DNA from: Clavaria fumosa | Lineage: Eukaryota > Basidiomycota > Agaricomycetes > Agaricales > Clavariaceae | Length of the DNA stretch: 64,000 bases | Direction of reading: 5' to 3' | Assembly: GCA_951802425.1 (NCBI GenBank) | Contig: OX637804.1 | Coordinates: forward strand, 2,480,001-2,544,000 | Shown here: positions 39,352-50,687 of the stretch, one piece after another | How the letters are laid out: each line of letters starts with the position of its first letter | Numbering within the stretch: position 1 is the first letter of the stretch | Notes under the pieces: generated by a model | Database searches by the model: none | What the model saw: only the letters and a program-made list of their open reading frames with translations | Told to the model about the DNA's origin: nothing | Program-made: the position numbers and the translations under genes

Positions 39352-40217
39352 ACAGCATAGTCCTTGTGCAGATGGTGCATCTGCGCTTTCTTTCACTGCA
39401 AGCTAACCACTCAAGCTAGTCTTTTGAAATTTTGTGTGCCTATATCTACCCCTCTAATCTTCAATTTCCATGGTTTACATTTTTCCCAAACTCATTTCCC
39501 AATGCATGCCAAAGCTGCTGACTGAACTAGTCAAAATTCTCCTGTTTGTCAAAACCAACCATAGGATTCCAAAACAAATGGAATGCTATACTGGGCAATC
39601 CCATACCTATCATATTCCATCCCTCTCTCTCCCCTCCCATCACCCACAAAGCAACAATTCCACCATACAGTCAGAATCCAGTTCTCACAGTCCTCACACA
39701 AGTTTGTACTTGTGGTGGCACCTAAATCAAATGGGATCACATTGAAAGATTGAGTATAGTGCATGAATAATACACCCTGACTTTGTTTCAATTACTCTGC
39801 CACATCCAGGACTACAGTTGCCTTCCTACAAACCTAAACAACACCCCAACAAGGACCCCACATGAAATATTCCCCAAAAAAAAAGTCCCCCCTTTTAGTC
39901 CTCACTATGTCTTTGATGATGTTTACTCTCATTTGGTGCTTCTCCTCAAAACTTTTTTTTCACCCCAAAAATTCATTTAGGGTTCCTGGGGTCTTCCAGC
40001 AAAATTTGAAATATAGTAGCTGTGAAGTAGTTATTAGAAAACATATGCAGCTGACTGATAGCTGCATATATGAATGTTGATGTTGTCATGTCATGAGGTG
40101 GGTCACGTGGTGATGCTTGTGACCATGGGTAATACTGGTAATGTGAATAAGACTAATGTATTCATGTGGCATAATGTGCCAGATGAAGGGATTGTGCCAT
40201 GGCATATCATACATAGT
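39352..40217. other. AT-rich stretch without recognised genes
   Basis: Only short ORFs (under 95 codons) without recognisable motifs. T and C runs are frequent. I see no element ends. Confidence 0.5.
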
Positions 40218-40286
40218 ATTGGAGGCTGCTGGTGTGCCATCATTGTTGTTAGCTGCTGGTGCATCATCATTGTTGTTAGCTGCTGG
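40218..40286 (+). repeat. Minisatellite before Gypsy-C
   Basis: About 2.5 copies of a 30-bp unit (gctgctggtgcatcatcatt plus gttgtta). It abuts the 5' LTR of Gypsy-C. Confidence 0.75.
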
Positions 40287-40621
40287 TGTTAGGATTGCTT
40301 ACCTAAGCCATCCCAAAGAGGAGTTGTGGAGAAACTGGGGAGGCTTGTTGGAAGGCCACATGACCTGTGGCTGAGAGTCAGATTACTTAATCCCCAAAGT
40401 CACCTGACCTGCACCTTGGCATGTCACATGATCCAAGGGTCCAAGCATGAGAACACCAGCAAGTGCTGAAGCATTCACTATAAGTACTTCACCTTTTCCT
40501 TTTTTGTACTCTTTTCCCCTTATCTTAGTATTGTCATCATGACCTTACCCTTAAGTTGTGTGAGACCCAGTCTGATATAATACTAAGATCTGCCCTTCTG
40601 CCCTAGCCCTGTGTCCTAACC
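40287..40621 (+). repeat. Gypsy-C 5' LTR
   Basis: Starts tgttaggattgcttacc; the end is put near gtcctaaccca, whose bases mirror the start. The exact end is uncertain because the 3' copy is truncated. Confidence 0.75.
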
Positions 40622-40869
40622 CAGCTAGCCTAGACCCTTAATTTCAAACTGTGACACATTGTCACAGCTCAGCCCCTATCATCCTCTTCTCCTTTTCCTT
40701 GCCTGTGGTGTGTAACAGAACCACATGAAATTTTTACTGTGTGTAGATACACATGATCCAACCTGGAGGATGACTGTGACCCTCTCTGAGTGATACCAAG
40801 TGCCCAGCAACACCACCCACTACTCACTCAAGGCCTGGAACTTTATTTTACAGTGCCATAGAATGATGC

Positions 40870-41380
40870 TGACCTAGCTGTTTGCCCCCTTCAATGGGCA
40901 GAAAAGGAACTTTTGTATTTTCCTCTAATCCCTTCACCTCCTGTTTATGGCAAACCTGACTACCTATACTACAGACCTGGTGAAGGTCCTCTTTGCTCTG
41001 AGCAAAATTGCTGGAGAAGGATTTGCTGTGGAATGAGCAAATATGAAGGTGGAAGAGATCCTGGGTAATGGTGAGGCCAGAACCTGGGCAGAATTTGTGG
41101 ATGAGATGAAGCAGGCATTTGATAACCCAAATGACTGTGTGACTGCCCTTGTAGATGTTGCAGGGTTGAAACAGGCATGATGGCACCAGAGTTCTTTGGG
41201 AAATTTGAGATGCTGTTCTGACAGGCAGAGATGAGTGAAGAGAAGGACTCAGGAATCCTAGTCCATTGGCTGGAATTGAACCTGAGTAGGAGGTTGGTGG
41301 AGATGATCTATGGTGTCTCCCCAATGCCAGAGACTTATGGAGGATGGAAAGTGCTGGCTTGAATATGGCCAGCACCTATG
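40870..41380 (+). pseudogene. Gypsy-C gag remnant
   Basis: The readings FALSKIAGEGFAVE, EEILGNGEARTWAEF and KQAFDNPND match Gypsy-D gag (ILFALSKITGEGFAAEW, TWEDFVLDLRRAFDDPN). Stops and frameshifts are frequent. Confidence 0.75.
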
Positions 41381-41394
41381 GAATGGGGGACTCT

Positions 41395-42340
41395 GCCCAC
41401 CCTCAGAGGTAAACCCTGGTGCAGATGAGTGGATGGCTAAGCTCACAGAGTCCCAAAGAGCAGCCAAGGAAGCAATGGAGAAAGCAGCGGCAGCAATGAA
41501 GAGGAGCTATGATGTTGGAAAGTGTCTGAGCCATGAGTACTCTACAGAAGACCTGGTTTGGCTGGATACCTGGAACCTGAAAATGGACTGGCCCTCCAAG
41601 AAGCTTGACCATCAGTGAGCAGGACCCTTCACAATTGAGGAGAAGGTGGGACCAGCAGGGTATTGGCTCAGACTCCCCTGGGTGTGGCACATCCATCAGG
41701 TCTTCAACAAGTTGCTGTTGATGCCATACCATCCCCCTTCCTTCCCTTCTCAGAACCTGCCTCCCCCTCCACCCCCTACAATTGACAATGACCACCTGGA
41801 GTATGATGTGGAGGTAGTGTGTGACATGGGTAAACCCGTGGGTATCTCAATGCTGACCCGTACCCGCACCCAGAATGTACCCATACCTGTACCTGGCGGG
41901 TTTACCCATCAAAATGAGCCCTAGAACATTGAAAATGGACAAGAATTGAGTGAGATATGCTTGAAACAGTGGTTTCAGATTGTTATAAGCATATCTCAAC
42001 CAATTCCTGTCTGTTTTGGATGTTCTAGGGCTTATTTTAAAGCGCACGGGTAGCAGAATGCTTACCTGTACCCTACCCGTACCCGTACCCAGCAGGAAAC
42101 CCGTGCAGCAGGAAACCCATGCAGGTTACCCATACCCATGTCACACCCTATGTGGAGGTGATCCTTGATGTCAAGAAGGTGGGGCATGGGGTGAAGTACT
42201 TGGTGAAGTGGTTGGGATACCCAGTGGAGGAAAACACTTGGGAGCCCTGAACCTCACTAATGTAACATTGCTTCTCTGGGACTTCTTCCTCTCCCACCCT
42301 GACAAGGCCAAGCTAGCTGGTCAGGACACCCAGCCTTAAG
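41395..42340 (+). pseudogene. Gypsy-C integrase C-terminus and chromodomain, split by MITE
   Basis: PGADEWMAKLTESQRAAKEA and VWLDTWNLKMDWPSKKL match the integrase tail of Gypsy-D. The chromodomain is interrupted at 41815 by a 336-bp MITE and resumes at 42151, reading HGVKYLVKWLGYP then EENTWEP. A TGA near 41616 and later frameshifts end it. Confidence 0.8.
41815..42150. mobile_element. hAT-like MITE in Gypsy-C chromodomain
   Basis: 336 bp with 18-bp inverted ends (left tagtgtgtgacatgggta, right end the complement of tagggtgtgacatgggta, one mismatch). It is flanked by the perfect 8-bp duplication tgtggagg (41807-41814 and 42151-42158). Near both ends the interior is made of acccgtaccc/gggtacccg variants. 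The 8-bp duplication places it with hAT-type elements. Confidence 0.92.
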
Positions 42341-42350
42341 AGGGGGGTGA

Positions 42351-42662
42351 TGTTAGGATCGCTTACCTAAGCCATCCCAAAAAGGAGTTGTAGAGAAACT
42401 GGGGAGGCTTGTTGGAAGGTCACATGACCTGTGGCTGAGAGTCAGATTACATAATCCCCAAAGTCACCTGACCTGTGCCTTGGCATGTCACATGATCCAA
42501 GGGTCCAATTATGGGAATGCCAGCAAGTGCCGAAGCAATCAGTATATATACTTTCACTTTTCCTTTTTTGTACTCTTTTCCCCTTATCTTAGTACTCTTT
42601 CCCCTTATCTTAGTATTGTTGTCATGACCTTACCTTTAAGTTTTGTGAGACCCAGTCTGATA
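42351..42662 (+). repeat. Gypsy-C partial 3' LTR
   Basis: Follows a polypurine run (aagaggggggtga) and matches the 5' LTR up to gtctgata, where it stops. It has a 23-bp internal duplication (tactctttccccttatctta type) not present in the 5' LTR. Confidence 0.85.
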
Positions 42663-43620
42663 GAGATGCACCAGAGTTAGTTCATGATCAGCTTGAGGTG
42701 TCAGACGGTCATTTAGTTTATCATCATCATCAGTGACCAAAGGCTCAGACTCTTCATCATGGTCCAGAGGTCCAGACACACTCAGAGTGGCCTCAGTTGG
42801 TTCTGGGATCTCATGTCTTCAGCAACCAGAGGTGGAAGCTGAGCACCAGATTGTGTTGTAGGCATTGTTAGAGTTGTTGTATATACAAGGTGTGAAGTTC
42901 AAATATACTGTCATGGTTCTGTCAGGTTAGTAGTGCAGAGGTTAGCAGAATGGAGCAGAGAAGTATGATTGGAATCTGATTAGAGTCTGAGATCAGAGAA
43001 GCAGAGAAGTAGATAGTGTTAGCAGAGATAGATGGGACTGTGGTCTCAATGTATGTGTTGTGCCACCATGTATATACATGTCCCTATTTGTCAAATGGAA
43101 CAACACCTAAGACCAAAATCAGAAGTTAAAGGTAAAACTCCAAAGTCTGTCAGAGTTGCTTGGAGTTGCTTGGATGATGTGAAGAATGTTGAGGACAATG
43201 AGGATGAAAGCTCAGAGTTCAGGATCAAGGGATGATAATATTCAAATTGCAGAACAGGGAACTACAGGTGGGATCTTATACTGCAAGGACAGGAGTAGAA
43301 GAGTACTCTGAAACATAGTATATATCAAATTTCCAGGAGGGTTTCACCACAAGTGCCTGTGCAATCTTCAAGGAACAAAGGAACCACAACAACAATGACT
43401 CCCATGGGTCATGGGCATCCTCCCATTGGTCACAAGAACAGGGGGATGGTGGGAGAAGGTTCTAGAACAGAGTCTGAGGGAAGTGTGAAGCAGAGTATGC
43501 AGAGTTATGGCAGAGCAGATCAGAGAAGGTGCAGAGTCCAGAGCCTGGAGTGGAAATAGTGCTTATGTGATTGGATGGGGTCATAACAGTTGCTGACATT
43601 GCTGGGGTATAGAGTATGTC
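42663..43620. other. No feature recognised
   Basis: CpG-poor, with short ORFs only. It may be decayed retroelement sequence, as both sides are. Confidence 0.4.
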
Positions 43621-44820
43621 TCATAATAAAAATTCTGTCTTGGTTTCCCCCTTTGGGACCATGATGTACATATCCCCCTTGCCAGTGGCACAGAAGGCAT
43701 GCCAGTAAGCTGTGTGAATGTTCTTGGGAGGGATTTCAGTGAAGTTTACAAACTTCAAACAGTAAGGGGAAATGTGCCACAAAGTGCTGGAGTTGTATAT
43801 TTTGACATTGCCATAGTCATGTGTCAGGTGAGTGGCAGGCTTTTTGCCTGACTCAGGCTGACAATCTTCTTCTATGACAGCCAGCCATGCTATCTTGTCA
43901 CTGTCATGCTCAGCAGTGGCTGCCTGTTCAGTGTTTCTGCCCTTTTGTTGGGGGCCTTGCCCTTCTTTTCCCTCCCTCTTTTGCCCAACAATCATACTGA
44001 TAATGTCCTGTCTTCTGCAGATGTAACACTTCCCCTTCAGCCAGTCCTATTCCTTGGGTCTGGCAGAGTTCATTGTGGTGGTAAGTGCTGCCTCACTGCT
44101 TTCTTTCTTTTGGGTAGGCCCTTCTCTGAGAGTGCAGCAATCAGCCTCTTGGCTGAGCAGTTCAATGAGCAGGTCAAAGCTGATCTTCAGCAGGTGATAA
44201 TGGTAGTGAAGGCAGGTATTGTGACTCTTCTTATACTCCATTCAGGGACATGCACAGTAATCAGGATGGGTCCAGTGGGCATGAGTTGTCACAAGACACT
44301 GGCCATCACATGGGCATGATTGAGGTCACAGGCTGCAGGTTTTCACCACCATGCAGGGCTTGCTGGAGATGCACACTCCCCTTCCAAGGGACATTGGAGA
44401 AGATGTGCTAGGCTCTCACACCAGCCAGGATGTTGCATGCCACTGACCCTGAGTACTGGCCTGCAAGCGAGGCGCCAAATTGGCAGAGGGACTCAGAAGC
44501 TGGCAGGCAGTCTTGCACTGGGACACTATTTGTGAAGCACAAATTGAGGTAAACAGTGATACCACAGTTGTGACTCTGCCCAGGAAACAGCTAGGGTGAT
44601 AGACACTGCATCATTTCCCAATGGCAGAGGTGAGATCACCAATTCCATTGGAGATGCTGGCCCATTGTTCACAGATGCAGGGTCAGCCACATTCAACCAG
44701 CCTGCTGGGGTGCTGGCAGGAGCTGGGACCATGGCCTCAATATGACCAACCATGATGGCAATGAGGGCAGTTGCAACGATTGACTCAGAGTGTGACAATG
44801 GCATTGAACAAGGGAGTGAA
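43621..44820 (-). pseudogene. Copia-3: decayed gag-protease fragment
   Basis: The minus strand reads LKGKCYICRRQDI near 44020, resembling the start of a CCHC knuckle. Further on, KIAWLAVIEED and NVKIYNSSTLWHISPYCLKFVNF correspond to the Copia protease block, in which the DSG active site has decayed to NSS. Then KGDMYIMVPKGE follows the family pattern. Upstream (44050-44820) several short frames may be gag. No LTR was found. Confidence 0.55.
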
Positions 44821-44822
44821 GG

Positions 44823-45185
44823 GAGCAACTTCCTTTCTAGGCAACCCTGACAACACCATAAAAACCCAACAACAAAATCAAGAATACCCAGTCACCTAGT
44901 ACCATAGTCCTTACAAGAGCCTCTTAACTACCATATCTACACTTCCAAACCACCTACCCATACTAGAGCAGAGCAGAGAACAGCAAAATAAAGCCAAAAA
45001 CCGAATGTTAACCAATGCCAGCAGTCACCAGACTGAAGATGCAGGGAACAGCAGGACTACATGAACACAACCCCCCCATACTGACCACCAGGACACACCC
45101 TGCCAGTCAAAAATCATGAATGACAACACCACCCAAGCCAGGGCCATTGAAAGGCAGCTTATCCCTCAAAAGAACTGGACTCAAT
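44823..45185 (+). pseudogene. Decayed LINE copy, 5' part with internal deletion
   Basis: Follows the intact LINE from about 28780 (acttcctttctaggc) through the ORF1 start (accgaatgtcaacc to accgaatgttaacc) to about 29110. It then jumps to actggactcaatggt, which occurs in ORF2 near 32318. Differences are mostly CG to TG or CA. It fixes the LINE 5' border. Confidence 0.7.
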
Positions 45186-45192
45186 GGTATAT

Positions 45193-45371
45193 TGAGTAGG
45201 TAGTTCTATATAGAGGGATCTGCCCTCTCTGTACAGTTGTGACATCGTATATATGGGTGAGTGGCCCTCCAGGGGCTGCTGATGTAAGCATAGCCAAGCG
45301 GCTATGCTTATTGAACTAAATATGGTATGTAGAATATGTAATAGGAAATATAGAAGGCCTGGGGCCTTACA
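45193..45371 (-). repeat. Putative 3' LTR of Gypsy-B
   Basis: On the minus strand it starts TGTAAGGCCC after the purine run gtgggggaggg and ends CTACTCA, 179 bp, with a TATATA-like stretch inside. There is no second copy to confirm it. Confidence 0.45.
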
Positions 45372-45399
45372 CCCTCCCCCACTGGAGAGGCCCCTAACC

Positions 45400-47790
45400 A
45401 GAGACGATGCACAGGCAGTGCAGGATGACAAGCAGGATTGTAAAATAATATTAAAGGGGTGCATCCCCTTGGGCAGAGTTGTCGCCATGTCACCAGGCGC
45501 AATCCCCTCCTGGGGCCTTTGCCTGGTGCTGATGGGTCCAGCCCAGTGGTCTGCACGACCTGCCCGCAGTTGGACAGTGTGTCACGAGTGGCACACCCTG
45601 GTGGGGGGGTGCCCCAAGTGCCACTGTCTCGTCCTGTGGGGTAGGCATTTTTTTAAAAAGGCTTGGATGCCTAGTCCGAGCCCTGCTTGTAGTTGCATGG
45701 TGGCCTGCCCTCATCATCGCTCCAGTTGGGCAATGACACAACAGGCCTCTTCGCAGCCTTAGCAGCTGATGACTTAGCTGCTTCCTTTTTTTGTTTTGAG
45801 AGGGCCCTGCGCCCTGTGTTTGGGATATTGTTAAACCTCCAATAGGCAGCCCTAGGGGGTTTCAGACAGTGGATGTACTTCCACTGTCTTCCAGGGGCAT
45901 GTTGCCCCTCCATTTGTCCCCTGTCCTCTCCCCCACCCAGAGGCAGCACAGATGTGCACTGTGCCCTATGCACTCTAGCAGTGCATACATTCGGGGGGGT
46001 ATGGGAGGCTTCTCCCATTCAGCCAGTACTAGCTGGATGTCATCATCCAAGGGGGCATTCCCCTTTCACATGTACTTGTGTGGGTACATGAGTACAAATT
46101 CGTCCCAGAGCTTCTTCAACAGAGACTCTGGCATCAGCAAATGCCTTGATTGTCTGTGCAACTGTCAGTGTTACTTTTGTGGTCCAGAGTCTGGACCATC
46201 ACACAGGGAGGACTCTCCCTTTGATGGCCTGCGCATATGCCCCCTTTGAGACAAAGAGGGCCATGGCCATGGCCAGGAACAGGCACCGCATCCGGGCCTG
46301 GGATGGCACACATGCCATTATGGTGTGCCAGATGGCCACCTTGCATGCAAAAGACAGGGGTGAGTCCCCATCTTTATCAATGCCAAGGATGGCCACTCTG
46401 CCCATCCTTATTTCCTCAACATAGCAGTGCAGGTCTGACACTGTGCCTCTGTCACCTTTTGGATTCATAGGGGGAATTTCCCCCTTCTCTCCTACAAAGG
46501 AGAGCCACAACTCTTGGGGGAGTAATAGCTCCCCAACATCTATAAACTCCCTCATGGGAGGCACAACTACTCTCATCATTGCCAGCAGCAATGTCTGGTA
46601 CAATGGATAGGAGGGTACTCCCCCTCCTGTGACTTCCGAGGGTCCTGTCCTCAGGGATGGGTTGCCCATCCCTCCACTCTCTCACAACATCTGCCCTTGC
46701 AGATGGCAGGCTACCTGGTCTGCTGATTTCTTGACCCTGGCAGGAACTCTCCAGTTCCTCACCAGCCAGTCCTCAACTGGCATAGGTGGCTTAGCTGCTG
46801 TGGCGTTCTTCTGGGCCTCCTTGACAGCCCATCGCATCTTCATCATGGCAGTCATATCATAACTGCTGTCAGGCACTCCATGATGCACCTATTGGTTGAG
46901 GGCAATCACCTCCTCAACTGTCTTCAACTTGACAACCCATGCACCAGGTTTCATGGACACCCCAGATGGCCAAGGGTAGCCATCTGGAGCTCTGTCTGGT
47001 TGAGGGGCATTAAAGGGATAACCCCTTGTCAGAGGTGTGAGAACCATCTCTGAGAATGTTCATTTATGCCTCAGTGATGCATCAGGATTCTGCTGACTGA
47101 CACCAGCAGGTGGAAGAGGGGGATATCCCTCTTCAAAACTCATGGGGACGTCAATGTCCCCTGTAGGCAGTGCTATGTCTGCATATGAGACAGTGGTGCA
47201 GGCCCATTTTGGGTCCCACTCCAAGGGGTCCCTTTCAGGTCCCTTTCCCTTTGCTGTGGTTCTCAGTGTGGCAAGTTCCTCATTGGTGCTTGCCAACTTT
47301 TCTGTCAAGGAGAGAATCTTCTCCTGTGCCCCTCTAAGGTCTTCTTCGACCTTGTCCAAATTATCATAAGCTTTTTCAAGCTTTTGCTGATGACCCACAC
47401 AGAGGGCACTGCCCTTCTCATTATCCTTGCACAAGTCTTCCAGCTTGCACTGCATCACCTCAAGCCCCAGCCTGAGTTTGTGCTTAGCACTTTCCTGCAC
47501 TTCCTTAAGTGTTTGCTGAAACACTTCATCCAAGTGCAACAGCAACTCGAAGATGTGACAATGGAACCTGATGCACTGAGGGCACCAGGATCTGTGAGTG
47601 ATCACATGAATCATGTGGTCTTGGACCCAGGGGAGGGCCTCCTCCCCTTGTGACAATAACAGCTGGGACAACCCAGCCATTCTGATGATGCTTGTCAGCA
47701 ACAAGTTTCCTGGTGCAAGGCCAGGGACAGTGGCGGCAGGGATAGCATGAGGAGATGGGGTCTCCCCATCGGATCATCCATGGTTATGGT
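45400..47790 (-). pseudogene. Extra ORF region between Gypsy-B pol and its LTR, function unknown
   Basis: The minus strand starts near 47780 (MDDPMGRPH) and shifts frame into IIRMAGLSQLLLSQGEEAL, then WCPQCIRFHC (a CxxC-type motif). A helical segment rich in Lys, Glu and Leu (about 47180-47520) follows, with coiled-coil character (LDKVEEDLRGAQEKILSLTE). Then come KPGAWVVKLKTVEEVIAL, DMTAMMKMRWAVKEAQ and DWLVRNWRVPARVKKSADQ, and further GELLLPQELWLSFVGEKGE. At least three stops or shifts occur. I do not recognise the family. Its position after integrase is where some Gypsy elements carry an env-like or accessory ORF. It could instead be the gag of a separate decayed element in the same orientation. 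Confidence 0.45.
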
Positions 47791-47935
47791 TGATGGAGAA
47801 ATAAGAAAAAGAGGGTGGACCCTCTTAAGGTTTTGTACCTGAGCCACCATGTGACTCAATCACTGTGGCTAATGACCCTGCGGTCTGGCTCAATTGTGTT
47901 TACTACTCTGCATGGGTGCTCTGTCTGCACTCTGC

Positions 47936-48632
47936 TCACGGGTGCCTAGGCAGTGCCCTCCACGATTCCACCCCTTGCAATTCAAGGTAGTGGTCTAGAG
48001 CTGCTAGCTCTTTGACTCCCATATATGGCTCCCAAGTTGTATCCCCAAGGTTCCATTGGACCTCACATTCTAGGTGGTGTCCTTCCCACCTATGGCCAAT
48101 AATGGCATCGACCAGCCATTCCTCCTTTGGATCCATTCCAAAGTCATAAAAGACTTTCACCTCATGGTGCAGAAACAACAAGTTGTTGTTTGGCTCATGT
48201 TGCTGTAGCCAGCTGACATGGAACATCAGGTGGATTCTCCTTGACTTTAGTGAGTCGGGGAGCTCCAGCTCGTATGTGGATGATTCCAGTCTACATGACC
48301 ATATTGGGTAAGGCCCAATAAACTAATTCTCCCTCTCTAAATGGGTGCTCTTCCTGTCTATGCTGATTAGCATAAAACATCTGGTGGATGCAACTTTCTA
48401 TGATCACGTCATGTGCCATTGAAAGGTTGAGTGCAGCCTTCTCTGCGAACATCCTTACTCCTCTGGGCTGTGCCCAGAGGTTATCTGGCAACTCTGCCAT
48501 CATCTGGGGCATATACCCATAGGTTAATTCAAATAGGGTGAACCCCATAGACATGCTTATCAGTGTGTTAATGGTGAACTTGACCATTGGGATTCGCTCT
48601 GCCCAATCTGTCTGGTCTGGCTGGACCACGGA
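47936..48632 (-). pseudogene. Gypsy-B integrase C-terminus and chromodomain-like end
   Basis: Frame 48291-48629 reads TINTLISMSMGFTLFELTYG and HPFREGELVYWALPN. Frame 47936-48226 reads MFHVSWLQQHEPNN and ECEVQWNLGDTTWEP, a chromodomain-like tail (VQW...WEP). A stop or shift separates them at about 48230-48290. Confidence 0.75.
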
Positions 48633-49865
48633 TCAGATCAACTGCTCCATCACTCCATCTGTCTGCAGTTGGAAAGCTGTGGACATCCACAGCTTAACAC
48701 TGAGTAATTGGTGAGTTTCCTGCCAAAAGGCAGATGTGAATCTAGGATCATTGTTGGACACAATCAATCCTGGCAACCCATGTAGTCTCACTACATGTGT
48801 TAGAAAGAGCCAGGCTAGCTCTGCTGCCATTACCAACATGGTGACTGGTACTAGGTGTACCAGTGAGGTGAGGTGTACCAGTGAGGTGAGGTGGCAAATC
48901 ACCACCCAGAGGTAGTCCACCTCTTTTGACATAGGAAATGGACCTACAAAGTCCATTCCTATTGATTCCCAGGGCCACCTGGGAATTGGGAGGGTATGTA
49001 AAAGCCCTTGCAGCTTCTGAGGGGAAGTCTTGCTCATTTGGCACATGTCACATGACGAGCAAAACTTCTCGATGTCCTTAGACACTGATGGCCACCAATA
49101 ATAGCAGTGGACATAGTCCATCATTATCTGCAACCCCATGTGTCCTAGGACTGCATGGGCCTCCTGGATCACTATTCCAGGGATGCTTTTCCCTTCATCA
49201 AGGGTATGAGGCACACAGAGCACCTCATCTCCCTTTCTGTTCTCCACAAAGATCAGGTCATCCCTCATCTTGAAACTGGTGTAATTCCCTGGTGTTTCCT
49301 GTATTATTTTAAACAGGTGATCCTGTTTGTAGCCATCACAGATGCTTTGCAGCACCCTGTCATTCCCCCCTTCCACACAGGGCCTTAAGGGCACAAGCAT
49401 CTTGTCCCATACATCCCTGTCTGCTTGGGGCTCAGGCAGCAGCTGCTCCTGCTCAGTCTCCTGCTCCACAGCAGGTTTGTGTACTTGTAGTGCATGCACC
49501 TCCTCCAGGCATCTGTGGGGCAGCTTGTCCCCTTCAGGGTCAAGGTGAATATCTGCCTTCACATACTCATGATCTGGATGAATCTCATCTGTCACATCAC
49601 TCATATGGTAACATGAAAGGCAATCCACAACTTTGTTGTGCTTGCCTTTAATGTAAGTAATGGAGTAGTCAAACCTCTCCATAGATTCCATCCACCTGGC
49701 CTGCCAGCCAGACAAGTGCATCAGACTGGCTAATGGGCCAATATATGCAGACAGATTGGGCAGGAACTGTCCGATGTACTGTACTAACCCAGGGAACCTC
49801 TGTACCTTGTTAACGCTTGTTGGTGTTTTCCATTTTATCCACTGTAATGTGGATTCACCAGGCAT
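48633..49865 (-). pseudogene. Gypsy-B RNase H remnant and integrase core
   Basis: Reads NKVQRFPGLVQYIGQFLPN, then PLASL joined directly to MHLSGWQARWMES. Compared with Gypsy-A, about 130 codons holding the RNase H active site are missing. The integrase follows: HHCC (HAVLGHMGLQ, SSCDMCQMSK), first Asp in GMDFVGPFP and second in VSNNDPRF, where the usual DRG is altered. An 18-bp tandem duplication gives TSLVHLTSLVHL near 48865-48895. Confidence 0.85.
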
Positions 49866-50640
49866 CTATTATGTGCCCTAAGCAATCTATGCTCTTTGCA
49901 TATAATGAGCACTTTTTCTTGCTCAAGAAAAGGCTGGTGCCTTTGAGTGTCTCAAAGACCATCCCTAAGTGATGCTCATGGTCCTCCAAGGTCTTGGAGA
50001 GGGTGAATACATTGTCTAAGTACACATGCACATACTTCCCCAGCTGATGACAAAATATGTGCATCATCAGGCACTGAAAGGTAGCAGGGGCATTACATTC
50101 CCCTATCTGCATCACCTGTGAGAACATGGTGCCCAAGACAGTCACAAATGCCATCTTCCACACCTCCTCAGGCTCTACGCATACTTGTTCGTATGCATCT
50201 GATAGGTCAATCTTTGACCTATATGTGGCTCTAGCCATGTCCTCTCTGATCTGATCTTGATCAGGCAATGAGGTAATATCCTGTATAGTGTTTGCATTCT
50301 GTTTCTGGCAGTCTACAACTGTCTGTAGCAGCGGGTTCCAGCTGCTTTTCAGTATACACAGCATAGGAGCTGCCTGTGATGCTGCTCCTGCTTCCCACCA
50401 ACTGTTAGTAATGTAACGGTTCACTTTCTCAAGGAATTGTTCCTTGAATGCCTCGGCACACCAAGGCAAGTAATAGTTATAGACTTTCTTTTTGTCTATC
50501 AAGGGTATATGGTGGTTTACTGCCCAAAATGGAGGCGGTCTGGGGGGGACTCCCTCAAAGAGTTCAGCATACTGGTTAAACCAGTACTCATGCCTGCCCT
50601 CGAGGTAGGCATCATCTTTCAATTTTAAAGAGGCATTAGC
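49855..50640 (-). pseudogene. Gypsy-B reverse transcriptase
   Basis: Reads YLEGRHEYWFNQY, VVDCQKQNANTIQD, YRSKIDLSDAYEQV and VYLDNVFTL, where the catalytic YLDD has become YLDN. The frame ends in TGA just after GHIIDAW, two bases downstream of the corresponding Gypsy-A stop but at a different codon. Confidence 0.88.
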
Positions 50641-50687
50641 CTCTCCCCCTTCCAGGGCTCACCCTTGTCACAGGGGCCCAAGTGTAG

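Larger units (their letters stand above)
40287..42662 (+). mobile_element. Gypsy-C: internally deleted chromodomain Gypsy with two LTRs
   Basis: The 5' LTR (40287 to about 40621, tgttaggatt start) and partial 3' LTR (42351-42662) are alike. The inside holds a gag remnant (about 40870-41380) joined directly to the integrase C-terminus and chromodomain (41395-42340). Protease, RT, RNase H and most of integrase are deleted. The coding remnants are close to Gypsy-D, but the LTRs differ. The region is CpG-poor. Confidence 0.88.

Noticed and set aside
44526..44828. Minus ORF of 100 codons as an independent gene
   Set aside because: Adjacent to Copia-3 remnants in the same orientation and without recognisable motifs; more likely decayed gag.
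45193..45371. 5-bp target duplication at the Gypsy-B LTR-like end
   Set aside because: The partner flank cannot be identified because no 5' LTR is present, so the duplication cannot be tested.
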